NCBI GenBank assembly: GCA_013141015.1
Contig: JABFRT010000023.1
Coordinates: 62,001-126,000 of the forward strand
Length of the DNA stretch: 64,000 nucleotides
DNA from: Hyphomicrobium sp.
Lineage (GTDB): Bacteria; Pseudomonadota; Alphaproteobacteria; Rhizobiales; Hyphomicrobiaceae
Reading direction: 5' to 3'
The first letter of the stretch is position 1, and every line of letters begins with the position of its first letter. Shown here piece after piece: positions 54,614-61,894 of the stretch. Under the pieces are notes generated by a model that saw nothing but the letters and a program-made list of their open reading frames with translations, was not told the DNA's origin and did not search any database. The position numbers and the translations under genes were made by a program.

Positions 54614-55210
54614 GCGTAGCCCGCATAAAAACGGACACTTGTAGGGTGCAATAGACCCGCACTTCACTCGGGTCGTATTGCACCGTGAGCTTGCACCGGA
54701 GTTTGCAGCTAAGTCGGCGCAATACGCTTCGCACAAGTGCAGAGTGCGAAGCTATTGCGCCCTACGGCTCTGATAGGTTGATGTCGTCAAAACTCAATCG
54801 GAGAGCAGCCCGCGTAGCACGGATCATTCAAGGCGAAGAAATGTAGGGCGCGATTAGGATTGGCGTTGCACCGTTTTTTGAATTCTTGGCTACGGTTTCT
54901 GGGGCCAATCCGTAATCCGCCGGGCCACGGCAAAGAACGAAGCCACATCTCACTTGTTGCCGGCGGATTACGCGGCGGGTGCAGGACGCCGCTAATCCGC
55001 CCTTGTTATAGCAATCGCGGCTATTATCGCGGGGTTCCGGAAGGAATGCCCTGCCGCAGACTGCAATCGGCAGCAGGGCCGCTGGCGATCTGATCGGACC
55101 CGCCCTGAGCCGCTTTTGGCTGCCCCGTAGCGTGATCGCGCCAGCGTCTTCAACAGACCCGGATGGTTGCTGGAACTTTCAGGTTCGCTAACAAGGCAGG
55201 GACGACGAAG
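54614..55210 (+). other. Noncoding hairpin-rich region upstream of transposase A (candidate bridge-RNA region)
   Basis: No protein frame. Contains an imperfect palindrome GTAGGGTGCAATAG (from 54641) with CTATTGCGCCCTAC (to 54765), the 40-bp repeat, a GTAGCCCGCG-type repeat, and the stem GGCGGATTA (54962-54970)/TAATCCGCC (54993-55001). IS110-group elements encode their guide ('bridge') RNA in the noncoding end upstream of the transposase; because only 10 bp follow the gene, this is the only place it could be. Its presence is inferred, not shown. Confidence 0.45.
54769..54808 (+). repeat. 40-bp repeat, copy 2 (inside unit A)
   Basis: Identical to the sequence before the immunity gene (53208-53247) and to 59631-59670. 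Here it is followed by the AGCCCGCGTAGCACGG repeat and no gene. Confidence 0.95.
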
Positions 55211-56173
55211 ATGCAGAATGCTACCACAAAACCCGCCACGGCTGGAATAGACACTTCGAAAGCTAAGCTCGACGTTGCGGTTGCCGGCAACGGTCAATGC
55301 TGGCAGGTGCAGAACGCACTCAATGGCTGGCAACAGCTCGCAGCTCATCTCACAAAAGCCGGGATCACGCGCGTTGGCATCGAAGCAACAGGCGGATACG
55401 AACACGGCGTTGTTGCACATCTCAGGCAACACGGCTTTACCGTGCTCGTGCTCCAACCCGTTCAGGTCAAAGCCTATGCCCGCATGCATTTGCGGCGCGC
55501 CAAGAACGACAAAATCGACGCTGGAACAATTGCTGCCTGTACAGCAGCGCTGAATCAAGACCAACGCCAAAGCGACGAACGGCTCAATGATCTCGCGCAA
55601 AATCTCACTTTCGTCGAGCAGATCGAGGAAGACATTGCCCGCATCAAAGTCCGTCTTGAACACATCGATCAACCGAGATTGAGGCGCGTAGCAGAGGCCG
55701 ATATAGCCCGCTTGACAAAGCGCCGCGCCGCAGAACTTGAGCGCATCGCAGCTTCCCTGCGCACCCACGACGATTTTGCGCGCCGCCTCAATCTCGTCTT
55801 GAGCGTGCCAGGCATCGGCGAGCGAACTGCGATCTCGCTGATCGTTCGCATGCCTGAACTTGGACGCGTGTCACGCGAAGAAGCGGCGGCACTCGCAGGG
55901 CTTGCACCCTTCGATGATGACAGCGGAAAACACAAAGGTCATCGCCACATTGCAGGCGGGCGGGGCCGTGTCAGGAGGTCGTTGTATGCCGCCGCATTGC
56001 CCGCCGCCTTCCGCTGGAACCCGGCGTTGACCGCTCTCTACAAACGCCTGACTGCGAAGGGCAAAGCACACAACGCGGCACTCACCGCTTGCGCCAGAAA
56101 GTTGCTCATTTACGCCAATACTGTCCTGGCCAGAAACGCACCCTGGATCAAAAATGCAGCGTCGTATCTTTAA
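55211..56173 (+). CDS. IS110-family transposase (unit A)
   Basis: 320 residues from ATG 55211. RuvC-like DEDD domain: D14 in GIDTSKAKLDVAV, E in GIEATGGYEHG, and the D/D pair in RRAKNDKIDAGTIA; coiled linker; C-terminal Tnp_20 domain with LSVPGIGERTAISLIVRMPELG and the conserved serine S238 in FDDDSGKHKGHRHIAGGRGRVRRSLY. IS110 recombinases use both sites and an element-encoded bridge RNA. The frame is open over its full length, so this copy may be active. An in-frame upstream ATG/GTG start at 55163 is less likely. Confidence 0.93.
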   Translation: MQNATTKPATAGIDTSKAKLDVAVAGNGQCWQVQNALNGWQQLAAHLTKAGITRVGIEATGGYEHGVVAHLRQHGFTVLVLQPVQVKAYARMHLRRAKNDKIDAGTIAACTAALNQDQRQSDERLNDLAQNLTFVEQIEEDIARIKVRLEHIDQPRLRRVAEADIARLTKRRAAELERIAASLRTHDDFARRLNLVLSVPGIGERTAISLIVRMPELGRVSREEAAALAGLAPFDDDSGKHKGHRHIAGGRGRVRRSLYAAALPAAFRWNPALTALYKRLTAKGKAHNAALTACARKLLIYANTVLARNAPWIKNAASYL

Positions 56174-56179
56174 TGGTTG

Positions 56180-56702
56180 CTACGCCGCCACGCCCCTGAA
56201 CCCGGTCGCCAGCACGTAAAGCTCAGCTGAATCGGCGCGGCTGGCGGGCGGTTTGACGTGGCGGACGACGGCGAAGTTTTTCTTCAACAGCGCCAGCAGA
56301 TCCTTCTCCGTGCCGCCTTGGAAGACTTTGCACAGAAACACGCCGCCGGGCGTCAGCACGTCAATCTGCCTTCCAGCGATTTGACAATCGCCGCTGCGAT
56401 TTGCGACCACCCGCCCGGCGCTGCACCAAGGTCAATAACGCGCTGGCCGGATTTCAAAAGTTTGTAGCGCGCATCGATCTCTTTGAGTTTGTAGGCCGCA
56501 CGCGAGCGCATGCCGTCACGCTTCGAGGCCGCGACATACGGATCGTTGAGCTGCCGGTCCAACCAGCGTGCCGACGACGCCGAACGCTTGCGCGCGGTTT
56601 TAACGTTGACGCGCAGATCGCGCTGGCCGCCCGAGATATTTGACCCTTTCGGCCCCGCACCGCCTTGCCTTTGGCGCCAGGTTTCGACAATTTCTTGGTC
56701 AT
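56180..56702 (-). pseudogene. rlmE: Degenerate 23S rRNA 2'-O-methyltransferase gene rlmE (ftsJ)
   Basis: Three pieces in three frames resemble RlmE: start [14 protein letters not shown] (ATG 56702), then [26 protein letters not shown]...[17 protein letters not shown], then [16 protein letters not shown]...[17 protein letters not shown] frameshift lies near 56655, and near 56360 the SAM motif joins the VLTPGG segment after only ~15 residues where ~90 are normal, so about 75 residues with the catalytic Asp (SDM motif) are gone. ATG overlaps the ppx stop (ATGA), the usual ppx-rlmE arrangement. The TAG stop (56180-56182) comes from the end of IS110 unit A. Confidence 0.8.
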
Positions 56703-58015
56703 CAGCCGCTTCGTCCTTGATTGCGGCCGCCCCGGCGCCGGCGGCGCCCAGCGCGCCATACGCCGTCTTCCATCATCAATGTCGTCAGAATGCCTTCGCG
56801 CAGGCCGCGGTCGGCAACGCGCAACCGCTCGGCCGGCCACAGCCGCAGGATGGCCTCAAGAATTGCGCATCCGGCGAGCACAAGGTCTGCCCGCTCACGG
56901 CCGATGCAGGGTTCTGCTATGCGCTGGTCGTAGCTTTGGCCAAGCAAGCGCGCGGTGATCTCTTCGATTTCCGGAACGCGCAGCCAAATGCCGTCGACCT
57001 GATTGCGATCATAGCGCGGCAGGCCAAGCAGAATGCCGGCAATCGTCGTCACCGTGCCCGACGTGCCGAGCAGATGTACGGGGCGATTTTGCAAGCGGTC
57101 GCGGAATTTGTGGGCGGCTTCGAACGGCGCGAGCATGGCCTGCACGCTGGCGACCATCGCTTCGAAACTCCCCGGCGTGACGTTGCGCCCGTCGAAGGTT
57201 TCAGCCAGCGTGACCACGCCAACCGGCAACGAGGTCCACGCGACAATCGCCGCGTCCGCGTCAATCCGATGACTGGCGGTGCCGCGGCGCGCACCCGCTT
57301 GCGTGAGATCGAGCCAGATGATTTCCGACGAGCCGCCGCCGATATCGAACACAAGCACATAGTCGACGGCCGGGTCGACCAGGGTCGAACAGCCAGACAC
57401 CGCAAGGCGGGCTTCGGTTTCAGGTGTCAGGATTTCCAGATCGAGGCCGGTGTGATCGCGCACGCGGCCAATGAAGTCTGGGCCGTCGCCAGCGACCCGG
57501 CAGGCTTGGGTTGCCACCATGCGCGCGCGGTTGACGCCGTGCCGGTCGAGTTTGCCGGCGCAGACTTTCAACGCGTCGAGCGTGCGGCTCATGGCCAATT
57601 CCGACAACGCGCCGGTTTGGCTGACGCCCTCGCCGAGACGGATGATGCGCGAGAACGCGTCCACCACGCGAAAGCCGCGGCGCGACGGCCGCGCCAACAG
57701 CAGGCGGCAATTGTTGGTGCCGAGATCGAGCGCGCCATAAACCGGGCCGTCGGCGCCATGACTGTGATGGGCCGTGCCATGACCGCTGTGGGCAGCGCCA
57801 GGCGCGAGGCCGGGACGCTGAGAATATTGCGATGCCGGACCTGAATGGGCACCTTTATGCATGCTCACGGCCGCCGGCGCGGCGCGGTCTGCTGCGGTAT
57901 TTTGAGGGCCCGTTGCGCTTGAGGGCGCATTGTGGCCTCGATCTTCAGGCTTCACGGCGTTCTCCAGGGCCTGGAATGGCAGCGCGTCTCCGGTGAGAAG
58001 CAGCGCTGCACGCAT
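56702..58015 (-). CDS. ppx: Ppx/GppA family exopolyphosphatase / pppGpp phosphohydrolase
   Basis: 437 residues from the longest frame. ASKHA-fold enzyme degrading polyphosphate or pppGpp. Motifs [15 protein letters not shown] (phosphate 1), [44 protein letters not shown] (phosphate 2) and [14 protein letters not shown] (adenosine-like) are complete. The N-terminal ~90 residues are low-complexity and His/Ala/Gly-rich; a later start (Met at 57862) is possible. It overlaps the broken rlmE by 4 bp. Bracketed by the two IS110 units. Confidence 0.88.
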   Translation of the reverse strand: MRAALLLTGDALPFQALENAVKPEDRGHNAPSSATGPQNTAADRAAPAAVSMHKGAHSGPASQYSQRPGLAPGAAHSGHGTAHHSHGADGPVYGALDLGTNNCRLLLARPSRRGFRVVDAFSRIIRLGEGVSQTGALSELAMSRTLDALKVCAGKLDRHGVNRARMVATQACRVAGDGPDFIGRVRDHTGLDLEILTPETEARLAVSGCSTLVDPAVDYVLVFDIGGGSSEIIWLDLTQAGARRGTASHRIDADAAIVAWTSLPVGVVTLAETFDGRNVTPGSFEAMVASVQAMLAPFEAAHKFRDRLQNRPVHLLGTSGTVTTIAGILLGLPRYDRNQVDGIWLRVPEIEEITARLLGQSYDQRIAEPCIGRERADLVLAGCAILEAILRLWPAERLRVADRGLREGILTTLMMEDGVWRAGRRRRRGGRNQGRSG

Positions 58016-58091
58016 CAGGCCGTTGTCTGGACCAAGTTTGAGTGCGACTTTAACAGCTTACGCGCTGACGTAAAGTAAAGACGCGCGGCCG

Positions 58092-59069
58092 ATGCGCCGC
58101 CCCCGGAAGATCGAGCATATGCAGGTAGAATTAACGCCGTTTACCGGAAACGTTGCGGCCAAGCGCCGGCCAGACGTGGTGCGGTTTTCAGATCCGGTGA
58201 AAACGTACCGGCGGGCGGCGATTCGCATTGCCCTTGCCTGTGCGGCGGCAATGCTGCCGGGCGCCGCCCCAATTCGCGCCGGAGCGGCTCCGCCCGCAAA
58301 CGCCGACACCGCGAACGCCAAGAGCAACACAATCGCCGCACGGCTGCTGGCTGGATATCCGGGCATCGTCACACGGGTGGATGCCACCAGCGTGCATTTT
58401 GCCGACGGCACCACGATGCCACTTGATGATGGCCGCGGGCCGAAATCTTTCGACGCTTGGCTCGCCGCACCCGACATTGACGATATGTTTGCGCTCGCCT
58501 ATCCGGCCGGCACGCCTGCCACGCCACCTGCCAAAGACGCCGATCCGGGCCGCGCCCGCAACGCCGCGTTTTTCGAGAAGGTCTATGGCGACTGCCGCAA
58601 GGGCAACGTCCCGGCCAATCTTGCCGACGTGGTCTGGCTGCCGAAAAAATCCGGCGCACGGATCAAGGCGACGCGGATCAACGGCGTTGCGCAAAAATTG
58701 CAGGCCGTCAGCGATGCACTCGACGCACTACCAGCGGCGTTCGACGTCTATTTGAAACCGCCTGCCGGCACGTACAATTGCCGGAAAATCGCCGGCAGCA
58801 CGTCCGCTTCCGCGCACAGCTACGGCATCGCCATCGATATCGCCACCGCGCGCGCCGACTATTGGCGATGGAGCGGCGGTGGCACAGCCGGAGCATCGGG
58901 CCCGATCCGCTACCGCAACAAAATCCCGCCCGAGATCGTCGCGATTTTCGAACAGCACGGCTTCATCTGGGGCGGCCGCTGGCATCACTACGACACCATG
59001 CATTTCGAATACCGGCCGGAGTTGCTGATGGGTGAAGTCGAGAACACGCACACGGCACCGCCGCGATGA
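58092..59069 (+). CDS. M15 family D-alanyl-D-alanine carboxypeptidase-like metallopeptidase
   Basis: 325 residues. Signal/anchor region (AAIRIALACAAAMLPGAAPIRAGA), then ~100 residues without clear family, then the zinc-peptidase signature SAHSYGIAIDI (SxHxxGxAxD) and WGGRWHHYDTMHFEYRP (zinc-binding HxxxxxHF). The M15_4 group (VanY/endolysin-like) trims peptidoglycan stem peptides. Secreted or periplasmic. Start uncertain: ATG 58119 is an alternative. Divergent from ppx with a 76-bp gap. Confidence 0.82.
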   Translation: MRRPRKIEHMQVELTPFTGNVAAKRRPDVVRFSDPVKTYRRAAIRIALACAAAMLPGAAPIRAGAAPPANADTANAKSNTIAARLLAGYPGIVTRVDATSVHFADGTTMPLDDGRGPKSFDAWLAAPDIDDMFALAYPAGTPATPPAKDADPGRARNAAFFEKVYGDCRKGNVPANLADVVWLPKKSGARIKATRINGVAQKLQAVSDALDALPAAFDVYLKPPAGTYNCRKIAGSTSASAHSYGIAIDIATARADYWRWSGGGTAGASGPIRYRNKIPPEIVAIFEQHGFIWGGRWHHYDTMHFEYRPELLMGEVENTHTAPPR

Positions 59070-59190
59070 ACGGAGCAAGTGTCATCCCGGCCGAGCCCGC
59101 TTGCGAGAAGCCCCGGGCTAGAACCGAGCGACCCAATGCGCTAGATTTCAAATGAATATTTTTCGGCACGCTTTGCAACGGCGTAGAACC

Positions 59191-59476
59191 GTAGCAACCA
59201 TTAAAGATACGACGCTGCATTTTTGACCCAGGGTTCGTTTCTGGCCAGGACAGTATTGGCGTAAATGAGCAACTTTCTGGCGCAGGCGGTGAGTGCCGCG
59301 TTGTGTGCTTTGCCCTTCGCAGTCAGGCGCTTGTAGAGAGCGATCAACGCCGGGTTCCAGCGGAATGCTGCGGGCAATGCGGCGGCATACAACGACCTCC
59401 TGACACGGCCCCGCCCGCCTGCAATGTGGCGATGACCTTTGTGTTTTCCGCTGTCATCATCGAAGGGTGCAAGCCC
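59191..59476 (-). pseudogene. IS110 transposase C-terminal fragment (left arm of unit B)
   Basis: Reverse-orientation copy of the transposase 3' end (GLAPFDDDSGKHKG... to RKLLIYANTVLARNEPWVKNAASYL) without the N-terminal half. Forms the inverted repeat with 60767-61052. Confidence 0.85.
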
Positions 59477-60078
59477 GCGTAGCCCGCATAAAAACGGACA
59501 CTTGTAGGGTGCAATAGACCCGCACTTCACTCGGGTCGTATTGCACCGTGAGCTTGCGCCGGAGTTTGCGGCACGACGGCGCAATACGCTTCGCTCAAGT
59601 GCAGGGAGCGAAGCTATTGCGCCCTACGGCTCTGATAGGTTGATGTCGTCAAAACTCAATCGGAGAGCAGCCCGCGTAGCACGGATCATTCAAAACGAAG
59701 GATTGAAGGGCGGATTAGGATTGGCGTTGCGCCGTTTTTGAATTCTTGGCTACGGTTTCTGGGGCCAATCCGTAATCCGCCGGGCCTCGGAAAAGAACGC
59801 GGCCACATCTCACTTGGCTCGCCGGCGGGTTACGGTTCCGCCAAGTAAAGGGGCGAAACCTAACCCACCCTTGTTATAGCAATCGCGGCTATTATCGCGG
59901 GGTTCCGGAAGGAATGCCCTGCCGCAGACTGCAATCGGCAGCAGGGCCGCTGGCGATCTGATCGGACCCGCCCTGAGCCGCTTTTGGCTGCCCCGTAGCG
60001 TGATCGCGCCAGCGTCTTCATCAGACCCGGATGGTTGCTGGAACTTTCAGGTTCGCTAACAAGGCAGGGACGACGAAG
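59477..60078 (+). other. Noncoding hairpin-rich region upstream of transposase B (candidate bridge-RNA region)
   Basis: Counterpart of 54614-55210. Contains the stem GGCGGATTAGGATTGG (59709-59724) with CCAATCCGTAATCCGCC (59765-59781), and GGCGGGTTA (59824-59832) with TAACCCACC (59861-59869), where unit A has GGCGGATTA/TAATCCGCC: both arms changed together. The rest is almost identical to unit A. No protein frame. Confidence 0.45.
59631..59670 (+). repeat. 40-bp repeat, copy 3 (inside unit B)
   Basis: Identical to 53208-53247 and 54769-54808; followed, as in unit A, by the AGCCCGCGTAGCACGG repeat. Confidence 0.95.
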
Positions 60079-61042
60079 ATGCAGAACGCTACCACAAAAC
60101 CCGCCACGGCTGGAATAGACACTTCGAAAGCTAAGCTCGACATTGCAGTTCTTAAGCAACGGTCAATGCTGGCAGGTGCAGAACGCACTCAATGGCTGGC
60201 AACAGCTCGCAGCTCATCTCACAAAAGCCGACATCACGCGCGTTGGCATCGAAGCAACAGGCGGATACGAACACGGCGTTGTTGCACATCTCAGGCAACA
60301 CGGCTTTACCGTGCTCGTGCTCCAACCCGTTCAGGTCAAAGCCTATGCCCGCATGCATTTGCGGCGCGCCAAGAACGACAAAATCGACGCTGGAACAATT
60401 GCTGCCTGTACAGCAGCGCTGAATCAAGACCAACGCCAAAGCGACGAACGGCTCAATGATCTCGCGCAAAATCTCACTTTCGTCGAGCAGATCGAGGAAG
60501 ACATTGCCCGCATCAAAGTCCGTCTTGAACACATCGATCAACCGAGATTGAGGCGCGTAGCAGAGGCCGATATAGCCCGCTTGACAAAGCGCCGCGCCGC
60601 AGAACTTGAGCGCATCGCAGCTTCCCTGCGCACCCACGACGATTTTGCGCGCCGCCTCGATCTCGTCTTGAGCGTACCAGGCATCGGCGAGCGAACTGCG
60701 ATCTCGCTGATCGTTCGCATGCCTGAACTTGGCCGCGTGTCACGGGAAGAAGCGGCGGCACTCGCAGGGCTTGCACCCTTCGATGATGACAGCGGAAAAC
60801 ACAAAGGTCATCGCCACATTGCAGGGGGGCGGGGCCGTGTCAGGAGGTCGTTGTATGCCGCCGCATTGCCCGCAGCATTCCGCTGGAACCCGGCGTTGAT
60901 CGCTCTCTACAAGCGCCTGACTGCGAAGGGCAAAGCACACAACGCGGCACTCACCGCCTGCGCCAGAAAGTTGCTCATTTACGCCAATGCTGTCCTGGCC
61001 AGAAACGCACCCTGGATCAAAAATTCAGCGTCGTATCTTTAA
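60079..61042 (+). pseudogene. IS110-family transposase (unit B), frameshifted near the N-terminus
   Basis: Same protein as unit A, but one extra base around 60147-60158 (GTTCTTAAGCAACGG against GTTGCCGGCAACGG) moves the frame after GIDTSKAKLDIAV. From 60143 to 61042 the remaining 299-codon frame is open and intact. The first catalytic Asp is on the far side of the shift, so the copy is probably inactive alone, though unit A could act on its ends. Confidence 0.85.
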
Positions 61043-61048
61043 TGGTTG

Positions 61049-61588
61049 CTACGCATCTTCACCCGTTTCAAGTTTCATGAATTCTCGATCCCCAAATTCG
61101 ATATCAGGCTCGAACCGGCCCGCACTCACGTCGCGGTGAAACGTGGATTGCGGCCAATCCTTGATGCGCGCGGCATGACCGTGTTTGACCGGATTGTAAT
61201 AGCAATAGGCGACATGATTGCGGTAATCACGCTCATCGCGGATGTAGTGCTCCCAATATCGCCGCTGCCAGATGCCGCGCTCACCCTTCTTCTCGCGGAC
61301 GGCATTTAGCCGCTCGGTTTTCGGCAACGACTTAGAAAACCGCGCTTTGATAAGCCTAATGCGGGTTGGATAGTCCGCATCGTCCGGCGGCAGCGTGATG
61401 ACCATGTGCAAGTGGTCGGGAAGGATGACGAGGGCATCGATCCGGAATGGCATCCGGCGCTTGGTCCAGAATATTGCGTGGCGGAGCGCGGTGACGTTTT
61501 CAGTCAGCAACTTGGTGCGGCGCTCAAGCAGGTTCAGAGTGAAAAACCACGTTCCGCCTGGAATGAAAACGCGCCGGTAATTGGGCAT
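61049..61588 (-). CDS. REP-associated tyrosine transposase (RAYT, Y1_Tnp/IS200-like)
   Basis: 179 residues. HUH-type single-strand nuclease: VFIPGGTWFFTLNLLERR start, HUH motif H59-L-H61 in ILPDHLHMVITLP, and the RAYT signature IWQRRYWEHYIRDERDYRNHVAYCYYNPVKHGHA near residues 107-140, which holds the catalytic tyrosine. RAYTs are single-copy domesticated transposases that move REP palindromes. The TAG stop (61049-61051) is contributed by the end of IS110 unit B, leaving GEDA as the last residues. GTAG-headed palindromes lie in the IS units nearby. Confidence 0.9.
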   Translation of the reverse strand: MPNYRRVFIPGGTWFFTLNLLERRTKLLTENVTALRHAIFWTKRRMPFRIDALVILPDHLHMVITLPPDDADYPTRIRLIKARFSKSLPKTERLNAVREKKGERGIWQRRYWEHYIRDERDYRNHVAYCYYNPVKHGHAARIKDWPQSTFHRDVSAGRFEPDIEFGDREFMKLETGEDA

Positions 61589-61611
61589 GGCCGGGTGTCA
61601 CCCGCGCCGCC

Positions 61612-61842
61612 TTACCGCAGCAGCCCGTCCAACACGAAGCCGTCATGCGGCTTGGGCTTGGCGGCGGAATTTTCGCCAGCGGCACCTGCTTCAGCGGATT
61701 TGGCTTCGCCTTCGGCCTTGGCTTGCGTTGGCGGCTCAAGGGGCCCGCGCACGCCGCACGCAGACACCAGCAGCGCAGCCATCGAGATGGCTGCGGCGGC
61801 CAGAACGGTGTTGGTGCGGCCCGATTGGCGTTCGATTGTCAT
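61612..61842 (-). CDS. lptM: LptM-like small lipoprotein
   Basis: 76 residues. Lipoprotein signal with lipobox LVSAC (VLAAAAISMAALLVSACG) followed by GVRGPLEPP, the short conserved motif of the LptM/YifL family, which helps oxidise LptD and so assemble the LPS translocon. The tail is A/E/K/P-rich. In relatives the order is tlpA / argH-lptM-lysA; here argH and lptM are adjacent but the RAYT gene follows where lysA would be expected. Outer-membrane lipoprotein. Confidence 0.8.
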   Translation of the reverse strand: MTIERQSGRTNTVLAAAAISMAALLVSACGVRGPLEPPTQAKAEGEAKSAEAGAAGENSAAKPKPHDGFVLDGLLR

Positions 61843-61894
61843 CACGCGAAAATATCCCCCGGCGGCCTACTCCGGCCGCCTAGCTCTAAGTGTT

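Larger units (their letters stand above)
54327..56183 (+). mobile_element. IS110-family unit A with 286-bp terminal inverted repeats
   Basis: 1857 bp bounded by GTAGCAACCATTAAAG on the left and its inverse CTTTAATGGTTGCTAC on the right. Contents: inverted transposase 3'-end fragment (54327-54613), ~600 bp of hairpin-rich noncoding DNA with dispersed repeats, transposase gene (55211-56173) and the right arm (55898-56183). A nearly identical unit B (1862 bp) lies in the same orientation at 59191-61052. IS110 elements usually lack such long inverted ends. Confidence 0.85.
59191..61052 (+). mobile_element. IS110-family unit B with 286-bp terminal inverted repeats
   Basis: 1862-bp near-copy of unit A in the same orientation with the same ends (GTAGCAACC...GGTTGCTAC): left arm 59191-59476, right arm 60767-61052. 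Differs from A by a one-base insertion near the transposase start, a replaced ~60-bp patch in the noncoding region, and scattered substitutions. With unit A it frames a 3-kb segment (rlmE-ppx-M15). Confidence 0.85.

Noticed and set aside
54253-54847. Repeated AGCCCGCGTAGCACGG units as a CRISPR array
   Set aside because: Only two are adjacent, with no spacers between them; others are dispersed and part of larger repeated blocks.
56510-57844. 444-codon plus-strand frame across rlmE and ppx
   Set aside because: Antisense to well-supported ppx motifs and without domain features.
59080-59120. Second copy of the nested palindromic element
   Set aside because: Only the first ~15 bases (GTCATCCCGGCCGAG) match; the second arm is absent, so not annotated as a full repeat.
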